From contig NZ_CP109598.1 of the NCBI RefSeq assembly GCF_036327775.1, forward strand, positions 620,001 to 684,000: DNA of 64,000 bases, read 5' to 3'. The notes beneath the pieces are model-generated. The model had not been told where the DNA came from. It made no database searches and worked only from the letters and a program-made list of their open reading frames with translations. This document shows, piece after piece, positions 53,013 through 62,619 of the stretch. Both the position numbers and the translations under genes were made by a program. The DNA is from Streptomyces sp. NBC_01498. GTDB lineage: Bacteria > Actinomycetota > Actinomycetes > Streptomycetales > Streptomycetaceae. Numbering within the stretch: position 1 is the stretch's first letter; each line of letters starts with the position of its first letter.

Positions 53013-53366
53013 TCACCAGTGTTCCGCGTCCGCCCTGAGCTGGGCCTCCGCGGCGCGGATCGTCTCCTCGCCGGCCGCGGGGGCCACCGCGGCCTCGTCC
53101 GGATGGCGCCGTGCCCACCGGGCGGCGTACGGGCACAGCGGGACCACGGGGACGCCCTCGCGGGCGGCCGTCCGGTAGAACGCCTCCACCAGCGTGCCCG
53201 CGATGCCCTTGCCCTCGTGACCCGGCTCGACGACGGTGTGCACCGCCACGAGCGCGGCGGGCGCTCCCGCCATCACGAAGTAGCGGACGACGCCGACGCG
53301 CGCGTCGTCCTCGTACGCCTCGAACCGGCCGCGCGCCCGGTCGTCGCGGATGTCGATCTCTGCCAT
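53013..53366 (-). CDS. Small GNAT-type acetyltransferase
   Basis: A 117-residue single-domain protein of the YidJ/YjdJ-like acetyltransferase group: FEAYEDDARVGVVRYFVMAGAPA strands, then VEPGHEGKGIAGTLVEAF, which carries the G-x-G-x-A acetyl-CoA loop, and PVVPLCPYAARWARRHPDE with the conserved Cys and Pro. The last 20 residues are a charged helix. GGGAGA lies ten bases before the ATG. Its substrate is unknown. Confidence 0.85.
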   Translation of the reverse strand: MAEIDIRDDRARGRFEAYEDDARVGVVRYFVMAGAPAALVAVHTVVEPGHEGKGIAGTLVEAFYRTAAREGVPVVPLCPYAARWARRHPDEAAVAPAAGEETIRAAEAQLRADAEHW

Positions 53367-53523
53367 GACAGGTTCGTCTCCCTGGTCGTACGGCGGTCGG
53401 AGGGGTCGGGCGGGTGGTACGGGCCCGGTCCCGGCCGGTGCGGGGGTCCCTCCCGGCTCTCCGAGTGTCTCCGGTGGTCCGGAAAGCACGCGCCGGAACG
53501 CGCCGGGAATCTCCCGACGGCGC

Positions 53524-53557
53524 GCGGGGCCCGCCGGAATGGTCCGGCGGGCCCCGC
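53524..53557 (-). terminator. Terminator of the second GH3 gene
   Basis: A perfect 15-bp stem (53524-53538 with 53543-53557) with loop ATGG, 67 bp past the GH3 stop on the minus strand. A weaker 9-bp stem (53576-53584 with 53600-53608) lies closer to the stop. Confidence 0.75.
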
Positions 53558-53623
53558 ACGGGAGGCGGACGGAGCCGCCCGGCCGCGCCCGTAAGCAGGG
53601 GCCGGGCGCCGTCCGGCGGAACC

Positions 53624-55837
53624 TCAGGTGATCGTCAGGGTCTGCTTCGCGCTGGCCGTCGAGCTGGTGCCCACGATGACGTCGACCGTGCCCCGCTCCA
53701 CCAGGAACCGGCCGTCCGGATCGTTGGTCCAGAAGCCGAGGTCCTCCGCGCCGAGGCCGAAGCGCACGGTGGTGGACTCCCCGGCCGCGAGGCTCACCCG
53801 GCGGAAGCCGCGCAGCCGCCGGACCGGCTGGACGACGCTCGCGACCGGGTCGTGGACGTACAGCTGGACGACCTCGTCGCCGGCGCGCTCCCCGGTGTTG
53901 CGTACGGTGACGGCGACCTCCACCGTCTCCCCCTCGCGCAGCGCCGGGGCGGTGATCGTGTCCCGGTCGAGGGAGGGCCCGCCCACGGTGAACGTGGTGT
54001 AGCTCAGTCCGTGCCCGAAGGGGTAGCGCGGGCCGTCCGCCACGTCCAGGTACCGGGAGACGTAGCGCTGGTCCGGGTCCGCCGGGTCGTACGGACGGCC
54101 GGTCCGCTCGTGGTTGTAGTGCACCGGGAGCTGGCCGACCGTACGGGGGAAGGAGGCGGGGAGCCGGCCGCCGGGGTCGACGTCGCCGAACAGCACGTCC
54201 GCGACGGCGTTCCCGGCCTCCAGGCCGGGGTGCCACGCCTCCAGCACGGCGGGGGCCGCGTCGGCCCAGTCGCCGAGGGCGAGCGGGCGCCCGTTGACGA
54301 GGACGACGACGTACGGCCTGCCGGTCGCCGCGATCGCGGCGACCAACTCGTCCTGGCGGCCCGGCAGTCCGATGTCGGCGCGCGAGTTGGCCTCGCCGCT
54401 GATGTCGGGGCTCTCCCCCACCACGACGACGGTGACGTCGGCGGCGCGGGCCGCCGCGACGGCGTCCGGGAGCGTGCCGGTGTCCCGGCCCTCCGCGTCG
54501 ACGCCGAGGGCGTACGTCACCTCGGCGTCGGGCACGGCGGCCCGTACGGCGTCGAGCACCGTGACGGAGCGGAACGTCGCCGCGCCGGGGCCCGCCCAGG
54601 TCCCCTGGAGGTCGTCGGAGTCGGCGAACGGCCCGACGACGGCCACCGAACGGACACTTCGGGCCAGCGGCAGCGCGCCGCCCTCGTTCCTCAGCAGCAC
54701 CATGGAGCGCGCGGCGGCCGTCCGGGCGGCGGCGCGGGCCTCGGGGGTGGGACCGGTGATCTCGGCCTTCTCGGGGACATACGGGTCGTCGAAGAGGCCG
54801 AGGCGGAACTTGACGCGCAGGACCCGGGCGACCGCGTCGTCCAGCCGGGCGGGATCGATCGCGCCCTCTTCCAGCAACGTCCGTCCGTGGTCGGCGAGAT
54901 GGGTGCTGACCATCTCCATGTCGACCCCGGCGTTGAACGCGAGACGGGCCGCGTCCTGGCCGTCGGCGGCGAAGCCGTGCGGCACGAGTTCCTGGACGCC
55001 GGTCCAGTCGCTGACGACGAAGCCGTCGAATCCCCAGTCCTGCTTGAGGATGCGGGTGAGGGTGTGCGCGTTGCCGTGCGCGGGGACGCCGCTGATGGTG
55101 TTGAACGCGGCCATGACGGTGGCCACCCGGGCGTCCACCGCCGCCTTGAACGGCGGCAGGTAGTGGTTGCGCAGCCGCGCCTCGGAGACGTCGACGGTGT
55201 TGTAGTCCCGGCCGCCCTCGGCGCCCCCGTACGCGACGTAGTGCTTGGCGCAGGCGGCGATCCGGTCCGGGGCCCGCAGGTCGGAGCCCTGGTAGCCGCG
55301 TACCTTCGCCACCGCCAGCACGGCGTTCAGATAGGGGTCCTCGCCGCCGGACTCGGCGATCCGGCCCCAGCGCGGCTCGCTGGTCACGTCCATCATCGGC
55401 GCGAACGTCCAGTGCACCCCGTTGGACCGGGCCTCGGCGGCCGAGACCGACGCGTCCAGTTCGGACACCGCCGGGTCGAAGCTGGCCGCCTGCGCGAGCG
55501 GGATCGGGAAGGTGGTCCAGAAGCCGTGGATGATGTCGAGGCCGAAGATCAGCGGAATGCCGAGCCGGGACTCCTCGACGGCGATCCGCTGGAGGGCGTT
55601 GCTCTCCTTGGCACCGTGGATGTTGAGCACGGAGCCCAGCAGACCGGCGCGGGCGGCCTCTTCGGCCTGGCGGGTCTGGGTGCCGCCGGGGCCGGTGGCG
55701 CCCGCCCAGGCGAGCTGCTGGAGCTGGCCGAGCTTCTCGTCGTCGGTCATCCGGGCGAGGAGGTCGGCGACGGGCCGGTCGTACGGATCGTTCCTGGCCG
55801 GGCTGTCGGGGGAGCTGGCCGGGGTGGCGGCTTGCAC
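53624..55837 (-). CDS. GH3 beta-glucosidase, BglX-like, intracellular
   Basis: A 737-residue GH3 enzyme. The N-terminal barrel contains the GLDIIHGFWTTFPIPL segment and nucleophile D277 in VVSDWTG. The alpha/beta sandwich and a C-terminal fibronectin-III-like domain follow. There is no signal peptide. The GTG at 55837 has AAAGGA eight bases upstream; frames further upstream are not conserved. It has no adjacent regulator or transporter and lacks the GAGAGCGCTCTC operator seen at the first GH3 gene, so it belongs to a different control circuit. A TACGAT -10-like element lies at 55929-55934 on the minus strand. Confidence 0.88.
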   Translation of the reverse strand: MQAATPASSPDSPARNDPYDRPVADLLARMTDDEKLGQLQQLAWAGATGPGGTQTRQAEEAARAGLLGSVLNIHGAKESNALQRIAVEESRLGIPLIFGLDIIHGFWTTFPIPLAQAASFDPAVSELDASVSAAEARSNGVHWTFAPMMDVTSEPRWGRIAESGGEDPYLNAVLAVAKVRGYQGSDLRAPDRIAACAKHYVAYGGAEGGRDYNTVDVSEARLRNHYLPPFKAAVDARVATVMAAFNTISGVPAHGNAHTLTRILKQDWGFDGFVVSDWTGVQELVPHGFAADGQDAARLAFNAGVDMEMVSTHLADHGRTLLEEGAIDPARLDDAVARVLRVKFRLGLFDDPYVPEKAEITGPTPEARAAARTAAARSMVLLRNEGGALPLARSVRSVAVVGPFADSDDLQGTWAGPGAATFRSVTVLDAVRAAVPDAEVTYALGVDAEGRDTGTLPDAVAAARAADVTVVVVGESPDISGEANSRADIGLPGRQDELVAAIAATGRPYVVVLVNGRPLALGDWADAAPAVLEAWHPGLEAGNAVADVLFGDVDPGGRLPASFPRTVGQLPVHYNHERTGRPYDPADPDQRYVSRYLDVADGPRYPFGHGLSYTTFTVGGPSLDRDTITAPALREGETVEVAVTVRNTGERAGDEVVQLYVHDPVASVVQPVRRLRGFRRVSLAAGESTTVRFGLGAEDLGFWTNDPDGRFLVERGTVDVIVGTSSTASAKQTLTIT

Positions 55838-56141
55838 GACGGAGGTCCTTTCGGTGGGGGGCGCCTGGTGGCGGACTCGCGGGCCGTCGCGTGGCGGGGT
55901 GCGCCCGCCGCGTCGGCGGTCGCCTTCGATCGTAGTGAGCGGCGCACGCGGGGCCAGGGCGAACAAATCGCCATCATGGGTAAGTTGATCGATATTCCGG
56001 GCGCGGAAGACGTGCTTCCGGCCACGGTCGGGACCCGATACCACTGCGGTTGGCCGCTCCCCCTCGCGGTCCGGGCGGCGTGCGATACATTTTGCGACGC
56101 CTTTGCCCCGATCATCCTCAGCTGCGGAGACGAGCTTCCCC
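55838..56141. other. 304-bp divergent control region between GH3 and the DUF350 gene
   Basis: No gene seen. Candidate -10 elements are TACGAT (minus, 55934-55929) for GH3 and TACATT (plus, 56086-56091) for DUF350; neither has a good -35. No palindromic operator like those elsewhere in the window was found. Confidence 0.4.
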
Positions 56142-56564
56142 ATGAACGACATAGTCAACGGACTCGGCCGGGCGGGCGCCTACGGCGCACTCGGTGTGGT
56201 CCTGCTGATCCTCGGTATCGTCCTGGTCGACGTGCTGACCCCGGGGAAGCTCGGCAGGCAGATCTGGGAGGAGCGGAACCGCAACGCGGCGATCCTGCTC
56301 AGTTCGGCGCTCCTGGGAATCGGCGGCATCGTCTTCACGTCCATCTGGACGACGTACGACGACTTCGGCAAGGGCCTCGCGTCGACCGCCGCGTTCGGGC
56401 TGCTCGGCCTGGTGATGATGGCGGTGGCGTTCCTGGTGGTGGACCTGGTCACGCCGGGGAAGCTGGGCGCGACGCTGGTCGACGTGGAGCCGCATCCGGC
56501 GGTGTGGGTGACGGCGTCCTGCAACATCGCGGTGTCGGCGATCGTGTCGGCCTCGATCGCCTGA
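56142..56564 (+). CDS. DUF350 membrane protein
   Basis: A 140-residue protein with four membrane helices in two repeats; each half ends its first helix with D(V/L)xTPGKLG (about residues 30-38 and 101-109), the DUF350 hallmark. The family is found in bacterial inner membranes, often near stress genes or lipid enzymes; function is not established. GGAGA lies 13 bases before the ATG, rather far. It stands alone, convergent with the phosphopantetheinyl transferase. Confidence 0.85.
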   Translation: MNDIVNGLGRAGAYGALGVVLLILGIVLVDVLTPGKLGRQIWEERNRNAAILLSSALLGIGGIVFTSIWTTYDDFGKGLASTAAFGLLGLVMMAVAFLVVDLVTPGKLGATLVDVEPHPAVWVTASCNIAVSAIVSASIA

Positions 56565-56594
56565 ACCCGCCTCACCTCGTGCGCACGCACGCGG

Positions 56595-56630
56595 GTGACC
56601 GGGGCGTCCCCTCCGGGACTCCCCGGTCAC
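56595..56630. terminator. Bidirectional terminator between DUF350 and PPTase genes
   Basis: GTGACCGGGG pairs with CCCCGGTCAC, then after a 2-base internal loop TCCC pairs with GGGA around loop CTCC. It lies mid-way between convergent stops. Confidence 0.75.
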
Positions 56631-56645
56631 GCCGGGACGGTCACC

Positions 56646-57317
56646 TCACGCGAGAACGGTGACGGACGACAGGACGATGCCGTCCGCCACGAGCCAGCGT
56701 CCGTCGAACGTGTGCAGGGTACGGCCCCCGGCCGGGGCCGGCCCGGCGAGGAGCCGCGCCGTGAACGTCCCTTCCAGGGGCGTCCCTTCCGCCCGGCCGA
56801 AATGGAGCCGGGCCTCCTCGAACTCCAGGAAGCGCCGGGTCAGCGGGAACCACGCCTTGTAGACGGACTCCTTGGCGCTGAACAGCAGCCGGTCCCAGGG
56901 CACTTCGGGCGCGGTCTCCAGCAGCTCCTTGACCATGATCTGCTCGTCGGGCAGGGCCACCGCCTCCAGGACGCCTTCGGGCAGCGGCAGGGCCGGTTCC
57001 GCGTCCACGCCGATCGACAGGACGTCGGCGGTACGGGCGACCACGGCCGCGCGGTAGCCCTCGCAGTGCGTGATGCTGCCGACCACCCCCTCCGGCCACA
57101 GCGGCGCGCCGCGCTCACCGGTGAGGATGGCTCCCGCCGGGGCACCCAGCCGGGTCAGGGCCTGTCGCGCGCAGTGCCGGGCGGTGGTGAACTCGCCCCG
57201 GCGCTTGGCCACGGCGGACTTCACGATCGGCTCCTCCTCGGGGAAGAGCCGCGCCTCGGGGAGGTCCTCGTACGCCTCGGAGGTCCGGGTCCCGGCGGGC
57301 ACGATCCGTTCGATCAT
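56646..57317 (-). CDS. 4'-phosphopantetheinyl transferase, Sfp/EntD type
   Basis: The enzyme moves the phosphopantetheine arm of CoA to carrier proteins of polyketide, peptide or fatty acid synthases. The 223-residue protein has the GVDAE magnesium motif (about 103-107), FSAKESVYKAW (about 146-156) with the catalytic Glu and Lys, and SITHCEGY upstream. Such a stand-alone PPTase serves many clusters in a Streptomyces genome. Its ATG overlaps the stop of the metallophosphoesterase gene (ATGA). Confidence 0.92.
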   Translation of the reverse strand: MIERIVPAGTRTSEAYEDLPEARLFPEEEPIVKSAVAKRRGEFTTARHCARQALTRLGAPAGAILTGERGAPLWPEGVVGSITHCEGYRAAVVARTADVLSIGVDAEPALPLPEGVLEAVALPDEQIMVKELLETAPEVPWDRLLFSAKESVYKAWFPLTRRFLEFEEARLHFGRAEGTPLEGTFTARLLAGPAPAGGRTLHTFDGRWLVADGIVLSSVTVLA

Positions 57318-58228
57318 CGGCCGCTCTCCACTCCGTCACGGACCGGCAGGGGCAGGATCTGCACGGGGCGGCCCGGTTCCCGCGAGCGCGGCCCCCACTC
57401 GCGCGGGTAGCCCAGGGAGACCTCCTGGTGGGGCACTCCGTCGCACCACATGAGCCGGGGGATGTGCAGATGCCCGTACACGACGGAGGTGGCGCGGAAT
57501 CTGCGCGGCCAGTCGGCCGAGCCCTCGGTGCCGCACCACAGCGCGAACTCGGGATACCACAGGATGTCGGTGGGTTCGCGCACCAGCGGCCAGTGGTTGA
57601 TGAGGACGGTGGGCAGGTCGGGCGGGATCTCGGCCAGCCGCCTTTCGGTGGCCGCCAGCCGGGCGTGGCACCACGCCTCGCGGCTGGGGTACGGGTCGGG
57701 GTGGAGCAGGAACTCGTCGGTGCAGACGACCCCGGCGCTCTCGGCGACCGCGAGGGCGGACGCCTTGGAGTCGGTGCCGGGGGGCCGGAACGAGTAGTCG
57801 TAGAGGAGGAACAGGGGCGCGATGACGGCGGGGCCGCCCTCGCCCTCCCAGACCGGATAGGGATCTTCCGGTGTGACGACGCCGAGCCCCCGGCACATCT
57901 CCACCAGGTGCCGGTACTTGGCGTCGCCCCGGAGGGTGACCGGGTCGTCCGGGGCGGTCCACAGCTCGTGGTTGCCGGGCACCCAGATGACCTTGGCGAA
58001 CCGCTCGCTCAGGATGCGCAGCGTCCACTCGATGTCGGCCACCACCTCGCCGATGTCACCGGCGACCAGGAGCCAGTCGTGCTCCGACTCGGGCCGCAGC
58101 GTGTCCGTGATCTTCCGGTTCTCCGGATAGCGGATGTGCAGATCGCTGATGGCGACGAGCCGTCCGGGCCTCGGGGTGGACGTGGTGTCGGGCGGGGGCG
58201 GCGCGGCGCCACGTATCTCATAGGTCAC
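57314..58228 (-). CDS. Metallophosphoesterase partner of the PPTase
   Basis: A 304-residue calcineurin-type phosphoesterase with all metal motifs: ISDLHI (D, H), AGDIG, PGNHELW, a later NHWP and GHLH. I chose the GTG at 58228 with GGAG nine bases upstream; an ATG at 58303 would add 25 residues. It is translationally coupled to the PPTase gene. This pairing recurs in actinomycetes, and a role in hydrolysing CoA or removing phosphopantetheine is possible but not shown. Confidence 0.88.
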   Translation of the reverse strand: MTYEIRGAAPPPPDTTSTPRPGRLVAISDLHIRYPENRKITDTLRPESEHDWLLVAGDIGEVVADIEWTLRILSERFAKVIWVPGNHELWTAPDDPVTLRGDAKYRHLVEMCRGLGVVTPEDPYPVWEGEGGPAVIAPLFLLYDYSFRPPGTDSKASALAVAESAGVVCTDEFLLHPDPYPSREAWCHARLAATERRLAEIPPDLPTVLINHWPLVREPTDILWYPEFALWCGTEGSADWPRRFRATSVVYGHLHIPRLMWCDGVPHQEVSLGYPREWGPRSREPGRPVQILPLPVRDGVESGR

Positions 58229-58345
58229 CGGCAATCGCTCCGAACTCGGCGGGCCCGCAAGTAGCGCATCCTTCAAGGATATGGACGCCCCGGCACCGAT
58301 CAACCCCCCTACCGCGTCCGGCGGGCCCCCTGCCCGCTCGCGCGG

Positions 58346-59116
58346 TCAGCCGTCGGCGGGCCGCAGCAGGTCGAGGTCCGCGCCCCAGCCGTCGAGGACC
58401 GAGGCGTGTCCGGAGCGCCGGACGGCGCGCTCCACGGTCGCGAACAGGGCGCGCTGAGCGGCGAGTTCACCGTCGGCGACGATGCGCCGGAGCTGCGGGA
58501 CCAGGACGTCGGCGGCCCACTCGGGCGGTCCGAGCGGATGGTTCTCCAGCTCCCACAGCAGGTACTTGTTGTACGGCCTGACCCGTTGGTGCAGCGCGAA
58601 GACGGTCGTCAGCAGGTACGGGACGCTCTCCGCCGCGTCGAGGTGCGCGAGGGCGGGGCGTCCGTCGCGGTGGCTTTTCACCGACCGGTGGAGGGAGTTG
58701 AGGTACGCGTCGAGTTCGGCGCGGACCAGGTGATGCGCTTCGAGTCCGTCGAGAACGGCCTTCTCCCGGACGAGTCGGGTGATCGTGCCGCCGAGCCGGT
58801 CGAGGAGCACCTCGCTGTGGGCGAAGGCGTAACGGTCCCAGGCGCAGGGGTCGCCGGGCAGTCCGTGGACGCGGAATCGCGACAGGGTGAGCGGCATGAC
58901 GTCGAGGGTCGGGGTGCGGCGGGCGTCGCCGATGTCGGGCGGGAGGGCGGGGCAGCCGTCGGCGGTGATCACGTAGAGGTCGTGGTCGGACCGGGCGGTC
59001 GCCATGCCGGGCCGGGCCCGGGATCCGCTGAGGACCAGGCCGACCACGTCCGGGGACGATGAGGCGCGGGCGACGAACTCGGTGAAATCGGGCGACGGGT
59101 CGATGGACGGGGGCAC
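58346..59116 (-). CDS. Nucleotidyltransferase-domain protein
   Basis: A 256-residue protein with a minimal nucleotidyltransferase fold: LVLSGSRARPGMATARSDHDLYV contains the GSxAR helix and the metal-binding DxD (about residues 44-46). The C-terminal part is helical, as in aminoglycoside adenylyltransferase-like or kanamycin-type enzymes. The substrate could be an antibiotic, protein or RNA and is unknown. GAGGAGA precedes the GTG start by five bases. It is a single-gene unit. Confidence 0.82.
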   Translation of the reverse strand: MPPSIDPSPDFTEFVARASSSPDVVGLVLSGSRARPGMATARSDHDLYVITADGCPALPPDIGDARRTPTLDVMPLTLSRFRVHGLPGDPCAWDRYAFAHSEVLLDRLGGTITRLVREKAVLDGLEAHHLVRAELDAYLNSLHRSVKSHRDGRPALAHLDAAESVPYLLTTVFALHQRVRPYNKYLLWELENHPLGPPEWAADVLVPQLRRIVADGELAAQRALFATVERAVRRSGHASVLDGWGADLDLLRPADG

Positions 59117-59322
59117 GGCGATCTCCTCGCGGGGCTCACGGAAACACGCGCGGTCGCCTGCGGCGGGACGGCGCGTACGGGTATGCGTGGAGGCGGGGGC
59201 CGTGCGCGCACGGGCGCGGCGCCGCCGGGAGGGATCACTTCACGGCGCCGGACACTATCGGGCGGAGTGCTCGCGGCGGTACTGGTTTTCCGGGGGCGGG
59301 GGCCCGGGACGCGTCGCGGTCG

Positions 59323-60255
59323 TCACAGGCCGGTGTACCTGACCCCGGTCAGCGTCTCCGAGACCTCCCAGAGCCGTGCGGCGTCCGCCGCGCTCCGCGC
59401 GGACTTGTAGGGGCTCAACTCCGTGGGGCCGCCGCTGTATTGACCGGGTCCGTCGGGGCCGTACATCCGGCCGGTCCGCGCGCCGGGGACGGTGGCCGCG
59501 TACAGCGGGGGGAGCAGGCCCACGTCGACGGAGTGGGCGAAGGGGCTCCAGCGGGCGAACAGCCGGACCATCCGGTCGTACGGCGCGGGCCGGGAGCGGC
59601 CCAGGTTGGGCCCGGCGAGATAGAGGTTGGTCAGTGTGGTGCCCGGGTGGGCGGCGTAACTGGTGAGGTGCCGGCCGCCCGCGGCGCTGCGGCGCTCCAG
59701 TTCCAGCGCGAAGTGGAGATTGGCCAGTTTGGAGAGGCTGTAGGCGCGCACGGGGTGGTAGTGCCGCTCGCTCTGGAGGTCGTCCCAGTCGATACGGCCG
59801 CCCCGGGCGGCCACGCTCGTCAGGGTGACGACACGGGCCCGGCCCGCGCGCAGCAGCGGCAGGAGGCGTCCGGTGAGCGCCTGATGGCCGAGATGGTTCG
59901 TGCCGAATTGCAGTTCGAAACCGTCGGCGGTGGTGTGACGGGTGGCCGGGGCCATCACCCCGGCGTTGTTGATCAGGATGTGGACCGGCCGGCCCTCCGC
60001 GTCGAGTGTGTCCGCGAGGCGTTCGACCGAGGCCAGCGACGCCAGGTCGAGTACGCGGGTGGACACCTCGGCCCCCGGCACGTTCCGCCGGACACGTTCG
60101 ACGGCGGCAGCGCCCTTGGCCGGATTCCTTACCGGCAGCAGGACTTCGGCCCCGGCGCGCGCCAGCCGCTCGGCGAGTCCGAGCCCGACCCCGTCGCTCC
60201 CGCCGGTCACCACGGCGAGCTTCCCGCTCAGATCCGGAACCGCTACGTCCTTCAC
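59323..60255 (-). CDS. Short-chain dehydrogenase/reductase (retinol dehydrogenase-like)
   Basis: A 310-residue classical [11 protein letters not shown] nucleotide loop (about 18-25), NNAG, the catalytic Ser in [10 protein letters not shown], and YSLSK with catalytic Tyr and Lys. The [21 protein letters not shown] block and PGTTLTN are typical of the retinol dehydrogenase/WW-oxidoreductase-like group. The GTG start is chosen because GGGGAG lies six bases upstream. Arg after the loop suggests NADPH. The substrate is unknown. Confidence 0.88.
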   Translation of the reverse strand: MKDVAVPDLSGKLAVVTGGSDGVGLGLAERLARAGAEVLLPVRNPAKGAAAVERVRRNVPGAEVSTRVLDLASLASVERLADTLDAEGRPVHILINNAGVMAPATRHTTADGFELQFGTNHLGHQALTGRLLPLLRAGRARVVTLTSVAARGGRIDWDDLQSERHYHPVRAYSLSKLANLHFALELERRSAAGGRHLTSYAAHPGTTLTNLYLAGPNLGRSRPAPYDRMVRLFARWSPFAHSVDVGLLPPLYAATVPGARTGRMYGPDGPGQYSGGPTELSPYKSARSAADAARLWEVSETLTGVRYTGL

Positions 60256-60373
60256 AAGCCACTCCCCGGTCGGCCGCCGTCTCTGCCGTCTCCAGGGTCC
60301 CACCGCGGGCCGCCCGTATCCATGTGCCGCCCGGCCATGGTCGGGCGGCACCGGGACGCGGGGGCGTCGGTGG

Positions 60374-61174
60374 TCAGGGTTTGCGGGCCACCGCGCCGTA
60401 CATGGCGATGTCGCTGCCGCGGACCCCCCGCTGTGCGGCTTCCGGGCGCCAGGTGTGGACCTGGGTGAGGCCGGGCCCGACCAGGTCCAGGCCGTCGAAG
60501 AAGGAGAGCGCGGTGGCGTGGTCGCGCAGCACCATCGGCATGTTCTGCCGGTGGTACTCCTCGGCCACGCGCCCGACCTCCTCCGGCGCGAAGTCGGCCG
60601 TGCCGATCGTCATGGCCAGAAAGCTGCCCGAGGGGAGCGGCTCCAGGAGATGGCGTACCAGGTCGCGGTCGTCCGGCGGCTGGATGAAGTGCATGATGCC
60701 GATGATCATCAGGCCCACCGGCTCGTCCAGGTCGAGCAGTTCCTGGAAGGAGGCGCTGCCCGTGATGGCGTCCGGCTCCCGCATGTCGGCGTCGATGTAG
60801 GCCGTGGCGCCTTCGGGGCTGCTGTTCAGCAGGGCGCGGGCGTGGGCGAGGACGATGGGGTCGTTGTCGACGTACACCACGTGGGAGGCGGGCGTGATCT
60901 CCTGGACGACCTCGTGCAGATTGGGCGAGGTGGGCAGGCCGGTGCCGATGTCGAGGAACTGCCGGATGCCCGCCTCCCGGGCGAGGTACCGGCCGGCGCG
61001 GTGCATGAAGCGGCGGTTCTCCCGCATGTGGACGGGCAGCGCCGGCCAGTGACGGCACATCTCGTCGCCGGCCTCGGCGTCGACCGGGTAGTGGTCCTTG
61101 CCGCCGAGAATGTAGTCGTACACCCGCGCCGAGTGCGCCGTCGTGGTGTCAATACGCTCCACCGGGTTCCGCAT
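60374..61174 (-). CDS. SAM-dependent methyltransferase, PF04672 (DUF574) family
   Basis: A 266-residue protein of an actinomycete-expanded family. Motifs: [25 protein letters not shown] at the start, the SAM loop [17 protein letters not shown] (about 73-89), and the [14 protein letters not shown] acidic strand. Many Streptomyces genomes carry dozens of copies; the target is not known. The ATG at 61174 with GGAGCGGAG upstream is preferred over an ATG 43 codons earlier. It lies downstream of cysN on the same strand but with a 190-bp gap, so co-transcription is uncertain. Confidence 0.88.
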   Translation of the reverse strand: MRNPVERIDTTTAHSARVYDYILGGKDHYPVDAEAGDEMCRHWPALPVHMRENRRFMHRAGRYLAREAGIRQFLDIGTGLPTSPNLHEVVQEITPASHVVYVDNDPIVLAHARALLNSSPEGATAYIDADMREPDAITGSASFQELLDLDEPVGLMIIGIMHFIQPPDDRDLVRHLLEPLPSGSFLAMTIGTADFAPEEVGRVAEEYHRQNMPMVLRDHATALSFFDGLDLVGPGLTQVHTWRPEAAQRGVRGSDIAMYGAVARKP

Positions 61175-61366
61175 CTCCGCTCCACACGTTCGACCTTCGC
61201 CGCCGCCGGGTACGACGGCAACGCCGTTGCCGCTCGGGCCTGTTCGAGGGGAGCGTACGTCACCCGGGGCCACCGGTCGGCGATCATGGCCGGAGTTCGC
61301 CACCCCAGGTCACGTACGGTGCGGGAAGTTTGACGGAAGGTCAGATCCGCCGGAGCGGACGGCGCG

Positions 61367-62617
61367 TCACCGGCTCTCCTCGACCATGCACGCGGCGAAG
61401 GTGGTGCCGTCGGCCGGGTCGATGAGCAGGAAGGAGCCGGTGCGGCGGGAGTCGGCGTACGCGTCGACCGCCACCGGTTCCGCCGTGCGGACCCTGACGT
61501 GTCCGATGTCGTTGGCCACCAACTGCCCCGGGTCCGGATGCCGCGAGAGGTCGTGGAGGTTGAGCCGTGAGGGGATCGCCTCGACGATCGCCTTGACCGT
61601 GCGGGTGGTGTGCTTGAGGAGGACGCGCTGGCCGACGGTGAGCGGCCGGTCGGCGACATGGCAGACGGTCGCGTCGATGCTCCGGGTGAGGGCGGGAGCA
61701 CCGTCGCCGGACACGATCAGGTCGCCGCGCGCGATGTCGATGTCGTCCCGCAGCAGGACGGTCACCGACCGGGGGGACCGGGCGGCGTCGACCGGGCGGC
61801 CCAGTTCGTGGATGGCCGTCACGGTGGACGTGCGGCCGCCGGGCAGCACGGTCACCCGCTCGCCGACGCGCAGCGTGCCCCGGACGATCTGCCCGGCGTA
61901 GCCCCGGTAGTCGGGGTGCTCGGCGGTCTGCGGGCGGATCACGTACTGCACCGGGACACGGGCGGGCTCCCGGTGCGGGTCGTGCTCGGCGCGGACCGAC
62001 GTGAGGTGTTCGAGGATGGTGGGGCCGCTGTACCAGTCCATGTGGGAGGACGGCTCGACCACGTTGTCGCCGAGCAGCGCGGAGACGGGGATCGCGGTGA
62101 TCTCCGGGGCGCCGAGTCGAGCGGCGTACGCGGTGAACTCCTCGACGATCGCGGCGAAGACGGACTCCTGGTAACCGACGAGGTCCATCTTGTTGACGGC
62201 CAGCACCACGTGAGGGACCCGCAGGAGCGCGGCGACGGCGGCGTGTCTGCGGGTCTGTTCGACCACGCCGTTGCGGGCGTCGACCAGGACGATGGCGAGG
62301 TCGGCGGTGGAGGCGCCGGTGACCATGTTGCGGGTGTACTGCACATGGCCGGGGGTGTCGGCCAGGATGAAGCGGCGCCGGGGGGTGGCGAAGTAGCGGT
62401 AGGCGACGTCGATGGTGATGCCCTGCTCGCGTTCGGCGCGCAGCCCGTCGGTGAGCAGGGCGAGGTCCGGGGCGTCCCCGGCGGAGGCCCGGGTGACGGC
62501 CTCCAGCTGGTCGGTGAGGATGGACTTGGAGTCGTGCAGCAGCCGCCCGACGAGGGTGGACTTGCCGTCGTCCACGGAACCGGCGGTCGCGAAACGCAGC
62601 GTGTCGATGGTCGTCAT
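61367..62617 (-). CDS. cysN: Sulfate adenylyltransferase subunit 1 CysN (GTPase)
   Basis: The GTPase subunit of ATP sulfurylase, which couples GTP hydrolysis to making adenylyl sulfate. The 416-residue protein has G1 GSVDDGKST (about 13-21), G2/G3 EREQGITIDVAY and DTPGH, and G4 NKMD, then EF-Tu-like beta-barrel domains. It lacks the C-terminal APS kinase domain of NodQ-type fusions, in agreement with a separate cysC gene. Its start lies two bases from the cysD stop, so they form one operon. Confidence 0.95.
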   Translation of the reverse strand: MTTIDTLRFATAGSVDDGKSTLVGRLLHDSKSILTDQLEAVTRASAGDAPDLALLTDGLRAEREQGITIDVAYRYFATPRRRFILADTPGHVQYTRNMVTGASTADLAIVLVDARNGVVEQTRRHAAVAALLRVPHVVLAVNKMDLVGYQESVFAAIVEEFTAYAARLGAPEITAIPVSALLGDNVVEPSSHMDWYSGPTILEHLTSVRAEHDPHREPARVPVQYVIRPQTAEHPDYRGYAGQIVRGTLRVGERVTVLPGGRTSTVTAIHELGRPVDAARSPRSVTVLLRDDIDIARGDLIVSGDGAPALTRSIDATVCHVADRPLTVGQRVLLKHTTRTVKAIVEAIPSRLNLHDLSRHPDPGQLVANDIGHVRVRTAEPVAVDAYADSRRTGSFLLIDPADGTTFAACMVEESR

Positions 62618-62619
62618 GG

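Noticed and set aside
53414..56662. A 1082-codon open frame antisense to the second GH3
   Set aside because: Shadow frame with Arg/Gly/Val composition and no motif; it also runs through DUF350 in another frame.
58346..59116. Calling the nucleotidyltransferase gene an aminoglycoside resistance gene
   Set aside because: Only the minimal nucleotidyltransferase motif is visible; family members act on many substrates.
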